DNA of 64,000 bases, from assembly GCA_004297775.1 (NCBI GenBank), contig SCUE01000024.1, forward strand, positions 45,391 to 109,390. Direction: 5' to 3'. Source of the stretch: Chloroflexota bacterium (lineage in GTDB: Bacteria; Chloroflexota; UBA6077; FW602-bin22). Below are positions 44,532-51,162 of the stretch, piece after piece (the stretch's first letter is position 1; every line of letters starts with the position of its first letter). Position numbers and translations under genes: made by a program. The notes under the pieces were generated by a model. The model saw only the letters and a list, made by a program, of their open reading frames with translations, searched no databases and was not told where the DNA came from.

Positions 44532-44700
44532 AGCGGCATACTGGCCGGGTTGATCGAGCTAGTTCGGCTAAATCGAGACTGGCGAGTTGGGCGTGTCGAC
44601 TCGTCGGGACGCCCTGCGCGCGCTGAGGCTCATCGTGGCGACGGTCGAGTCCAACCGCCGCGGCGGCGCGCGTGTGCGACTCGACGCGTTCAGCGCGTGA
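44532..44700 (+). pseudogene. C-terminal remnant of a second Gfo/Idh/MocA oxidoreductase
   Basis: Allowing for one extra base near 44569, the sequence reads SGILAGLIELVRLIETGELG, then RALRLIVATVESNRRGGARV, almost the same as the C terminus of the gene at 41312. The rest of the gene is missing. It has no start codon. Confidence 0.75.
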
Positions 44701-44723
44701 CCGGCGGAACCTGGCCACGAGGC

Positions 44724-45347
44724 TCAGCGCACCGGAACGCTCGCCAGCGCCGCGACGACCTCCTGACAGAACTCCGGCAGGTCGTCCGGGCATCGGCCGG
44801 TCACGACGTTGCCGACCCGCACCGCCGGCACGTCCTCATAGTCGCCGCCGGCGTTACGTAGGTCGTCCTCGGTCGCGGCGTAGCCAGTCACACGACGACC
44901 GCGCACGATGTCCGTGCCGCGGCGACGGTCGACCGAGATCAGCACCTGCGGACCGTGGCAGATCGCCGCGACGACCTTGCCGGCGCGGTAGGCCGCCGCG
45001 GCCAGATCAAGAGTTGTGGGATCGGTCCGTAAGTAGTCGGGCGAGAAGCCGCCTGGGAAGATGATGGCGTCGAAGTCGTCGCCGCGCAAATCGGGAATCG
45101 GCCGATGGGTGTAGCGGCGCCCCTCGGCGAGCACTAGGATCGGAACGGTCGAGCCGAACCGGCCGGTCACGGGCTTATCGGCGAACCAGGGCCGCGTGTG
45201 GAAGTGGGCCGGTGTCGAGAGCGGCAGCGTGCCGACGACGACGCTCGCGCCCTCCTCGCTCAGCCGCATGATCGGGTAGAGCAGCTCGATGTCCTCGAAC
45301 TCGTGAGCAACCAGGATCGCGATTCGGGCTCCGTCCAGAATTGGCAC
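44724..45347 (-). CDS. DJ-1/PfpI family protein
   Basis: A 207-residue protein with the class I amidotransferase-like fold. The nucleophile elbow is AAICHGPQVLIS (Cys-His-Gly-Pro), and the acidic partner is in HEFEDIELLYP near the N terminus. GTG 45347 is chosen because AGGAG lies just upstream and it clears the PrpD gene. Members include deglycases, proteases and chaperones. It closes the minus-strand operon that begins with the FCD regulator gene; a role in dealing with reactive carbonyls from the pathway is possible. Confidence 0.82.
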   Translation of the reverse strand: MPILDGARIAILVAHEFEDIELLYPIMRLSEEGASVVVGTLPLSTPAHFHTRPWFADKPVTGRFGSTVPILVLAEGRRYTHRPIPDLRGDDFDAIIFPGGFSPDYLRTDPTTLDLAAAAYRAGKVVAAICHGPQVLISVDRRRGTDIVRGRRVTGYAATEDDLRNAGGDYEDVPAVRVGNVVTGRCPDDLPEFCQEVVAALASVPVR

Positions 45348-45357
45348 AGTGTCTCTC

Positions 45358-46752
45358 CTACCCGGCGGTCGGATCGCGGAGGGCGTCGGCGAGGGCGCCG
45401 ACATCGGGGACGCGCTCGACGGCGTCGACCATCTCTTTGACGTGGGTGGCGCGGATTGCGCCGAGGGCGGGGCGGGCGAGGGTATCGAACTTGGCGGAGA
45501 TCTCGGCGTAGGTGACGGGGTTCTCGGGGCAGCCGCGGGCGTAGTCGACGCGCTCGCTCAGCATCCGGCCGTCGCGGGTCGTCACCTCGACGATCGTGGC
45601 GTATCGCTCGGGGAACGTGCGGTCGAGGTCGTCGTCGGCGACGACGCGGACGCGGCCCGAGAGCGCGCCGATCTCGGGGTCGGTGCGCCGGTCCTGCAGG
45701 ATGTCGTCGATCGTGACGCGGCGCTCTTTGACCGCGATCGGCAGCACGTACTGCGCGCAGTGCGACTTGAGCTCGTTGTCGTCGATCAGCTTCGTGCCGT
45801 TAGTCGGGAAGCGGAGGTCGATCTGGTCGATCTCCTCGGGCCGCAGCGGGTTCATCTGGAGGATGCTCAGCAGCGCGTCGAGCCCCGGGTGGAGGAATGC
45901 GCAGCAGGAGTACAGCTTGACCGCAAAGCCGCTGATCAGGAAGTCCTCACCAAGCTCGCGCGTGAGTTCGGCCGGCCGGCCCCAGGAGCCGTCGGGCTGT
46001 TTCTCCGAGAAGGCGCCGAAGATGTTGAAGCGGCCTTCGAAGATGTCGGGCGGGCCGCCGTAGCCGAGCGAGGCGAGAAGCGCCGCGGTCGTGCCGTTGC
46101 GGGCGGCGATGCCGGGGTTGAAGGGACGAGAGTGCTCCGTCTGGTCGGTCTCCCAGGCGAGCAGGCCGGAGGCCTGAGTGCCGCAGAGACCGAGTGCGTG
46201 GCGAAAGCGCGTCTCGTCGAGCTTCAGCAGCCGCGCGGCCGCCGCGCAGGCGCCGAAGCTCCCGGCCAGACAGCTCGGGTGCATACCGCGGCGGTAGAGC
46301 GCGGTCGGGTCGATCGCGTTCGCGACGCGGCAGGCGACATCGATGCCGGCGACGATCGCGCTCATGAACTCGGCGCCGCTCGAGTGTTCGCGCTCGCCGA
46401 TGGCCAGCGCCGTCGGGGCGACGATGGCCATCCCGTGCATGATCGCGCCGGGGTGGTGCGGCTCGACGTCGCAGTAGTAGCCGAGCGTGCCGTTGACGAG
46501 TGCGGCCTGGGCGCAGGAGGTCTTGAAGCCGCCGCCCGCGATCGAGGCGTGGGGATTGCCGCCCTCGATCCGGGCGAGTTCCATGAGCATGCGGCCGGCC
46601 GAGTAACGCGGCGATGAGGCCTGGGCGATGGCGCCGAGGACGTCGAGTGTGAGGCCGCGTGTGATCTGTTGAACGTCGGCTGGCAGCGATGCGAACTCGA
46701 CGGTCGAGGCGAAGTCGACCAGCCGCCGGATCGTCGCTCCGACCGCGTTCAT
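45358..46752 (-). CDS. MmgE/PrpD family protein, second copy
   Basis: A 464-residue paralogue of the gene at 27506. It has the same ordered blocks: LDVLGAIAQ, CAQAALVNGTLGYYCDVEPHH, HPSCLAGSFGACAAA, FAVKLYSCCAFLHPGLDALL and KLIDDNELKSHCAQYV. It probably catalyses a hydration or dehydration. ATG 46752 overlaps the stop of the 2-hydroxyacid dehydrogenase gene (ATGA), so the two are translated together. The two PrpD-type enzymes stand at opposite ends of the island, each with a different operon. Confidence 0.85.
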   Translation of the reverse strand: MNAVGATIRRLVDFASTVEFASLPADVQQITRGLTLDVLGAIAQASSPRYSAGRMLMELARIEGGNPHASIAGGGFKTSCAQAALVNGTLGYYCDVEPHHPGAIMHGMAIVAPTALAIGEREHSSGAEFMSAIVAGIDVACRVANAIDPTALYRRGMHPSCLAGSFGACAAAARLLKLDETRFRHALGLCGTQASGLLAWETDQTEHSRPFNPGIAARNGTTAALLASLGYGGPPDIFEGRFNIFGAFSEKQPDGSWGRPAELTRELGEDFLISGFAVKLYSCCAFLHPGLDALLSILQMNPLRPEEIDQIDLRFPTNGTKLIDDNELKSHCAQYVLPIAVKERRVTIDDILQDRRTDPEIGALSGRVRVVADDDLDRTFPERYATIVEVTTRDGRMLSERVDYARGCPENPVTYAEISAKFDTLARPALGAIRATHVKEMVDAVERVPDVGALADALRDPTAG

Positions 46753-47705
46753 CGGTTCACGACGAACTTTGGCTTGCCCTCGAGGAAGGCGAGCACGTTC
46801 TCGACCGGGTGCGCGGCCATGCGCGCCGTGCCCTGGTCGGTCACCCAGGCGACGTGCGGCGTCACAACGACGTTGTCGAGCGTGAGCAGCGGCGAGTCGG
46901 ACGGCAGCGGTTCGGTTTGGTAGACGTCGATCGCCGCGCCGGCGATCCGGCGCGCCTTCAGGTGCTCGTAGAGCGCCTTCTCGTCGACCAACGCGCCACG
47001 ACCCGTATTAATGAGGTAGGCCGAGGGCTTCATCAGTTCCAGCTCACGCTTGCCGACGATGTGGTGGGTCTTCGGCGAGGCGCGTAGCAGGAGCGAGAGC
47101 ACGTCGGACTGGCGAATGACGTCGTCCTTTTCGAGCAACTGGACGCCGAGACGCTTCGCGCGCTCCTCGTCGCGGGTGAGACTCCAGCCGATCACCCGCA
47201 TGCCGAGCGCGTGGACGACAGGGGCGATCTCGGCTGGGATGAGCCCAAGTCCGAGGAATCCGAACGTCTTCCCGCGCAGCTCGATACCGGGCACATGCCT
47301 CCACTCGCCGCCCTTGAGCGCATTGTGCATCGGCATCAGGTTCTTGGTCAGCGCGAGCGTGAGCGCGAGAGTGTGCTCGGCGACCGAGATGGTTGGCGCG
47401 GTGGGCGTGTTGCTGACGACGATTCCTCGGCGCTTGGCCGCATCAAGGTCGATGTTGTCGGTGCCGGTGCCCATCACGGTCAGGAACTTCAACTCCGGAA
47501 GGGCGGCGAACACCTCGTCGGTGAACTTCGAGTAGGCGCGGACATTGATTGCGGCGATTGCGCCACGCATCCGCTCGACGAGCTCGTCGCCGCCGTTGTG
47601 GCGCGACGAGTGAATCACCACCTCGCCTCGCTCGCGCAGCGGCGCCAGCGCGGAATGGTCCTCGGTGTACACGACGGGATAATTGTCGGGAACCGCGAAC
47701 TTCAC
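46749..47705 (-). CDS. D-isomer-specific 2-hydroxyacid dehydrogenase, second copy
   Basis: A 318-residue NAD-dependent dehydrogenase. It has VMGTGTDNIDLDAAK, the catalytic Arg in LINTGRGALVDE, Glu in AIDVYQTEP and His in VVVTPHVAW. As in the paralogue at 5794, the nucleotide turn carries proline in place of the third glycine (FLGLGLIPAE). ATG 47705 lies 46 bases downstream of the regulator stop. It overlaps the PrpD gene by four bases. It would interconvert a 2-oxoacid and a D-2-hydroxyacid of the pathway. Confidence 0.85.
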   Translation of the reverse strand: MKFAVPDNYPVVYTEDHSALAPLRERGEVVIHSSRHNGGDELVERMRGAIAAINVRAYSKFTDEVFAALPELKFLTVMGTGTDNIDLDAAKRRGIVVSNTPTAPTISVAEHTLALTLALTKNLMPMHNALKGGEWRHVPGIELRGKTFGFLGLGLIPAEIAPVVHALGMRVIGWSLTRDEERAKRLGVQLLEKDDVIRQSDVLSLLLRASPKTHHIVGKRELELMKPSAYLINTGRGALVDEKALYEHLKARRIAGAAIDVYQTEPLPSDSPLLTLDNVVVTPHVAWVTDQGTARMAAHPVENVLAFLEGKPKFVVNR

Positions 47706-47751
47706 AGGTGTTGCTCCAATAGCTGGTGTTGAGGCCGAGCGCGCACGCGCG

Positions 47752-48612
47752 CTACCCGTCGCTCCGGGCTCGACTGTGGTACCGCTTCGCGTCGGCGATG
47801 ACCACGTTGATGTGCTCGATCATCGCGCGCTCGGCATCGTCGGGCGCCCGACGCTTGATCGCGTCCAGGATCTTCTCGTGCCCGACGACCCACTTGTGGG
47901 TCGTTCGCCGCAGCATCGCCTCTAGCAAGACCGTGACTTGCTTGTCGCGCCGGATCAGGTCGATCGCGGCGGCGAGCACGCGGTTGTGTGCGGCGTGGGC
48001 GACAAAGGCGTGGTACTTGACGTCGGCGTCGGCCGCGAAGCCGCCTGTCTCAAGAAGTCGGCGCTGCTCGCGGATGGCGCCCTCAAGCCGCTCGACATCC
48101 TCGGGCGTGGCGCGCTCGGCGGCGAGCCGTGCCGTCTCGCGTTCGAGGGCGCGACGGGCAACCAGAACGTCGAGGATGTCCTCCATCGTGTTGCCGCGGA
48201 TCGTCCGCAAGAGCTCGCGCTCGTAGAAAACTCGCGACTCGGCCTCACAAAACTGCGCGAGGCGCTCCTGGCCGGCCTCGGTCAGACCACGACCCTTGTT
48301 CGAGATGCGCGCGGTCAGGCCGCGACGATCGAGCGTGCGGAGAAAACGCCCGACGGTCGGCTCGCTGACGTGGAAACCCAGGTCTTCGAGTTGCTCCATG
48401 AGCGAGCCCGAGCCGACGGGACCCTGCTTGGCGTCGAGCAGATGGAGTATCGCGTGCTCGAACTCGAGAGAAGTGATGATCGGCGCGCCGGACGGGCTAC
48501 CGAACTCCGAGCCGTCATCCGCCGCGAGCGCGGGACCGTCGGCCGGCTCGCCGCGGAGGCGCAACGCGACGCGGCACCCAGTGCCGGTTGCCGGGGCGAC
48601 GCGGGGCGGCAT
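47752..48612 (-). CDS. FCD-domain transcriptional regulator with atypical winged helix
   Basis: A 286-residue protein. Residues about 45-105 form a winged helix (SLMEQLEDLGFHVSEPTVGR, then LRTLDRRGLT and NKGRGLTEAG) that resembles the HTH_12/NrpR and RNase R type more than the GntR type. Residues about 120-280 form an FCD ligand domain with the helices and His/Asp residues expected: DADVKYHAFVAHAAHNRVL and EHINVVIADAK. FCD regulators bind carboxylic or sugar acids. ATG 48612 is chosen because a promoter and operator lie at 48662-48716; an in-frame ATG at 48867 belongs to an epimerase stub. It is the probable ligand-responsive regulator of the TCATC-N3-GATGA sites. Confidence 0.75.
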   Translation of the reverse strand: MPPRVAPATGTGCRVALRLRGEPADGPALAADDGSEFGSPSGAPIITSLEFEHAILHLLDAKQGPVGSGSLMEQLEDLGFHVSEPTVGRFLRTLDRRGLTARISNKGRGLTEAGQERLAQFCEAESRVFYERELLRTIRGNTMEDILDVLVARRALERETARLAAERATPEDVERLEGAIREQRRLLETGGFAADADVKYHAFVAHAAHNRVLAAAIDLIRRDKQVTVLLEAMLRRTTHKWVVGHEKILDAIKRRAPDDAERAMIEHINVVIADAKRYHSRARSDG

Positions 48613-48661
48613 TGCGACAGCGATACCGCCCCGTCCGAGGTCCGTGGCACTCCTCCACCCA

Positions 48662-48674
48662 TCATCCGTGATGA
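48662..48674. promoter_or_regulatory. TCATC-N3-GATGA operator, site F (regulator gene)
   Basis: TCATCCGTGATGA lies 50 bases upstream of the regulator ATG and 13 bases after the predicted -10 element, covering about +7 to +19. Its position implies autoregulation. Confidence 0.7.
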
Positions 48675-48687
48675 TTCTGCGCACGGG

Positions 48688-48716
48688 ACTGTACGCAGCG
48701 CACCCGTCCTTGTCAA
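48688..48716 (-). promoter_or_regulatory. Predicted promoter of the regulator operon
   Basis: On the minus strand a perfect TTGACA (48711-48716) is followed, after exactly 17 bases, by TACAGT (48688-48693). It would drive the regulator and, by read-through, the dehydrogenase, PrpD and DJ-1 genes. Confidence 0.65.
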
Positions 48717-48789
48717 GCCATTGTACTCGTCGCAAGGATGAGGGCACAGTACGCCGACCTGTTGTCAACGGCGACGTGGCGGTCGCGCC

Positions 48790-48867
48790 CTCGTGTCCGT
48801 GTTCGCGCAGCCGCCGCGTCAGGTTTGACCCCAGCTTCCCAGCCGCGCCGGTCACGAGCACCCGCAT
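48790..48867 (-). pseudogene. N-terminal stub of an NAD-dependent epimerase
   Basis: GGAGGA and ATG 48867 open a typical extended-SDR N terminus, MRVLVTGAAGKLGSNLTRRL, but the pattern ends after about 26 codons. The frame stays open into the regulator gene, which is why a fused protein could be predicted, but the intervening sequence contains the regulator promoter and operator. Operator site G lies upstream, so the gene was once part of the regulon. Confidence 0.6.
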
Positions 48868-48889
48868 TCCGGTCCTCCGCGCTTCGCCA

Positions 48890-48902
48890 TCATCTCTGAT
48901 GA
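48890..48902. promoter_or_regulatory. TCATC-N3-GATGA operator, site G
   Basis: TCATCTCTGATGA lies 23 bases upstream of the epimerase stub start. It is the last site of the island; rsmG, which ends 90 bases further on, begins the core region. Confidence 0.6.
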
Positions 48903-48992
48903 GTGTCGTAGACTGCCCGATTTATGCGCCTGAACGGAAGACCGGCGACGCGTCGGTTGAGCCGCCCGGCCGCGTCCCGTGGCCGGTTAGCG

Positions 48993-49778
48993 CTATACCA
49001 GGGGCATCTTCTTCGGCACCCCTGGCAAACGCGGATAGCCCTTCGGCGTCGGCCGCTCTTTCGCGACGACGAACAACGCCCGATCGGCCGGTAACTCGGC
49101 TAGATCGGCACTTACGATCGGGAGCCGGCGCCCGCCGAGGATGCTGACTGCGCGGCCAGAAACCTGTAGCTCGTCGTCCTGATCGCGCTTCTTCCAGGCG
49201 ATGACGCGTCCGCCGATGCGTACGAGCGGAAGGCACAGCTCGACGAGTACCGGCATCGGCGCAAGCGCGCGGGCGAGCGCGACGTCCCACGATTCCCGGT
49301 AGCGCGGATCGCGGCCGAGGTCCTCGGCGCGCCCGACGAGAATCTCAACCGGATTACCGCGGTCGACCGCGCCGTCGCCGAGAATCCCGGCCGGACTTTC
49401 GTCATCGACCGGGCTGGAGCCGAGTCCGAGCTCATCGCGAACCACTTCGAGATAGCGGGCTTTCTTGGCGGTCGCATCGAGCAGTGTCAAACGAATGTCC
49501 GGCCGCGCGATGCGGAGCGCCAGGCCGGGAAGACCGCCGCCGGTACCAACGTCGATCACGCGCGGGCCTTGCTCGGACGGTATCGCCCGCAAGCCGACCA
49601 GCGCGTCAATGAAATGAAGGCGCTCGATCGCGGTCAGATCGTCGATCGCGGTAAGGTTCAAACGCGCGTTCCACTCGCGCAGGATCTCCGCAAAGCGCGC
49701 GAAGCGCTCGATCGCCTCAGCTGAGAGCGGCACGCCGAGCGTCGCGGCGGCGGCGCGGAGGGCCGAGTAATCCGTCAT
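48993..49778 (-). CDS. rsmG: 16S rRNA (guanine-527-N7)-methyltransferase RsmG
   Basis: A 261-residue enzyme that methylates G527 in the 16S rRNA decoding region. It has the family N terminus (EILREWNARLNLTAI), the SAM-binding motif D76VGTGGGLPG, the acidic LLDATAKKARYL strand, and the RALAPMPVLVEL block. Residues about 120-142 (GSSPVDDESPAGILGDGAVD) are an insertion relative to typical RsmG, in a loop before the EILVGRAEDL strand. ATG 49778 overlaps the stop of a 27-codon frame that repeats the first residues of RsmG itself. Confidence 0.92.
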   Translation of the reverse strand: MTDYSALRAAAATLGVPLSAEAIERFARFAEILREWNARLNLTAIDDLTAIERLHFIDALVGLRAIPSEQGPRVIDVGTGGGLPGLALRIARPDIRLTLLDATAKKARYLEVVRDELGLGSSPVDDESPAGILGDGAVDRGNPVEILVGRAEDLGRDPRYRESWDVALARALAPMPVLVELCLPLVRIGGRVIAWKKRDQDDELQVSGRAVSILGGRRLPIVSADLAELPADRALFVVAKERPTPKGYPRLPGVPKKMPLV

Positions 49779-49858
49779 CGATCCGCGGCCTGTCGCGACA
49801 AGGATGCCGCGTGAGGGCCGAGCGTCGTGGCGGCCGAGCGCAGGGCGGAGTAGTCCAT
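49775..49858 (-). CDS. 27-codon upstream ORF duplicating the RsmG N terminus
   Basis: The peptide begins MDYSALRSAATTLG, against MTDYSALRAAAATLG in RsmG, and the DNA is similar as well. Its ATG overlaps the stop of the prepilin peptidase gene (TGATG), and its TGA overlaps the rsmG ATG (ATGA). It is thus placed to couple translation of the two genes. It may be just a partial duplication without function. Confidence 0.5.
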   Translation of the reverse strand: MDYSALRSAATTLGPHAASLSRQAADR

Positions 49859-50598
49859 CAGCGCGTCACCAGCGCCGCGAACGCGCCCAGCGCCATGGCC
49901 GGTCCGTATGGCATGGTCGTCTTGCGCGATCGGCCGAGAAACAGTAATGCCACCGCCGACGCGCCACCGGCCAGGATGCCGTAGACGAGCGCGCGGACGA
50001 CGTCCTGTGAACCGAGCGCGGCGCCGATGAACATCGCCAGCTTCACGTCGCCGAGACCGAACACGTCACCGCGACGATAGAGCAGTCGGCCGAGCAGCCA
50101 GATGCCCATCGCTAGACCGAAGCCCATCGCGCCGCCGAGCGCGGCCGCGACGATGCCGACACCACCCGGCAAGAACGACGCGACCATCGCCGCCGCACTC
50201 ATCGGGAAGGTGAGCGCGTTCGGAATGATGCGCGCGCGTAGATCGGTCAGCGTCGCGACGACGAGAGTCAACGTGACGATCGCGGCCCAGGCTGCCTCGA
50301 CCGCGGTCGGCGCGATCGCCGCGAGGATCGCGAACGCGACGCCGACGCCGATTTCCCAGGCGATCTGATCGAACCCGGGCAAGAAGCCGCACTCCCGACA
50401 CCGTTGCCGGAGCGGTCTCGCGATCGTGGCCACATTTGCGAGCAGGCGGCGCGTCGCGCCGCAGCGCGGACAGCGTGGCGTGAACGAGGCGCCAGGTGGA
50501 TCGGCCGAGCGTCGTTCGAGGAGGTAGTCGGCCAGCCGGTAGGCGACCGATCCGGCGAACACCCCCAGCGCGAACCAGGCGACGACAGCTAGCTCCAC
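49858..50598 (-). CDS. Type IV prepilin peptidase (A24)
   Basis: A 246-residue polytopic membrane protease/methylase that processes type IV pilin-like signal peptides. The catalytic aspartates are Asp119 in TLTDLRARIIPN and Asp184 in GLGDVKLAMF. Two CxxC pairs (Cys43/46 and Cys67/70) in the cytoplasmic loop bind zinc in the family. Length and about seven membrane spans are normal. No pilin genes are in the window. The gene is followed directly by the short RsmG-like frame and rsmG. Confidence 0.9.
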   Translation of the reverse strand: MELAVVAWFALGVFAGSVAYRLADYLLERRSADPPGASFTPRCPRCGATRRLLANVATIARPLRQRCRECGFLPGFDQIAWEIGVGVAFAILAAIAPTAVEAAWAAIVTLTLVVATLTDLRARIIPNALTFPMSAAAMVASFLPGGVGIVAAALGGAMGFGLAMGIWLLGRLLYRRGDVFGLGDVKLAMFIGAALGSQDVVRALVYGILAGGASAVALLFLGRSRKTTMPYGPAMALGAFAALVTR

Positions 50599-50781
50599 CT
50601 GGCAAGCGTAAGGCCTGATCAGTTCGCCTGGCGACAGGGCTCGCCCTCACTCTGCCAACAGCAATCCGAGAGTGTCGATTACCGGTTCAATGGCCGGTTC
50701 GACGATGGCTCTCACCCGACCTGAGGGTGGGACCGAGCGCGACGAACCGGTCGCGCGACGCGGACAGTACAATCGTTTGCC

Positions 50782-51162
50782 GTGCCAATTTACGAGTACC
50801 GGTGCACCGCCTGCCGTGCCTACCATCAGGAACTGGTTCTATCGCTGGCGCGCTACGTCGAGCCGGCCTGCCCGAAGTGCGGAAAGCAGTCGCTGCGGAA
50901 GCTCGTCTCGCGCTTCGCGGTGATGAAGTCGCAGGACTCGCGCCTCGACGATATGGCCGATCCAGCGAGCTTCGGCGATCTCGACGAGAACGATCCGCGC
51001 AGCGTCGCGAAATGGGCGCGACGCATGGGCGACTCGCTCGGGGAGGACCTCGGCGAGGATTTCGACGAAATGGTCGACCGCATGGAGGCCGGCGAGATGC
51101 CAGATGAGACGGGTGACGGCGGCTCCGCTGACGGTGGCGATGGCGGCGACGACACCTTCTAG
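50782..51162 (+). CDS. FmdB-type zinc ribbon protein
   Basis: A 126-residue protein. The first 45 residues are the FmdB zinc ribbon: MPIYEYRCTACRAYHQELV, then CPKCGKQSLRKLVSRFAV, with two CxxC pairs. The rest is an acidic, disordered tail rich in Asp, Glu and Gly, with an amphipathic segment SVAKWARRMGDSLGEDL. Start GTG 50782. FmdB proteins were proposed as regulators of formamidase; the role of most is unknown. It overlaps the next gene by 23 bases. Confidence 0.82.
   Translation: MPIYEYRCTACRAYHQELVLSLARYVEPACPKCGKQSLRKLVSRFAVMKSQDSRLDDMADPASFGDLDENDPRSVAKWARRMGDSLGEDLGEDFDEMVDRMEAGEMPDETGDGGSADGGDGGDDTF

Noticed and set aside
48721..48738. CTCGTCGCAAGGATGAG considered as an eighth operator
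   Set aside because: The half-sites are five bases apart rather than three, and one position differs.
48612..48867. Fused epimerase-regulator protein starting at 48867
   Set aside because: The middle segment has no domain pattern and contains a consensus promoter and operator, so the regulator more likely starts at 48612.
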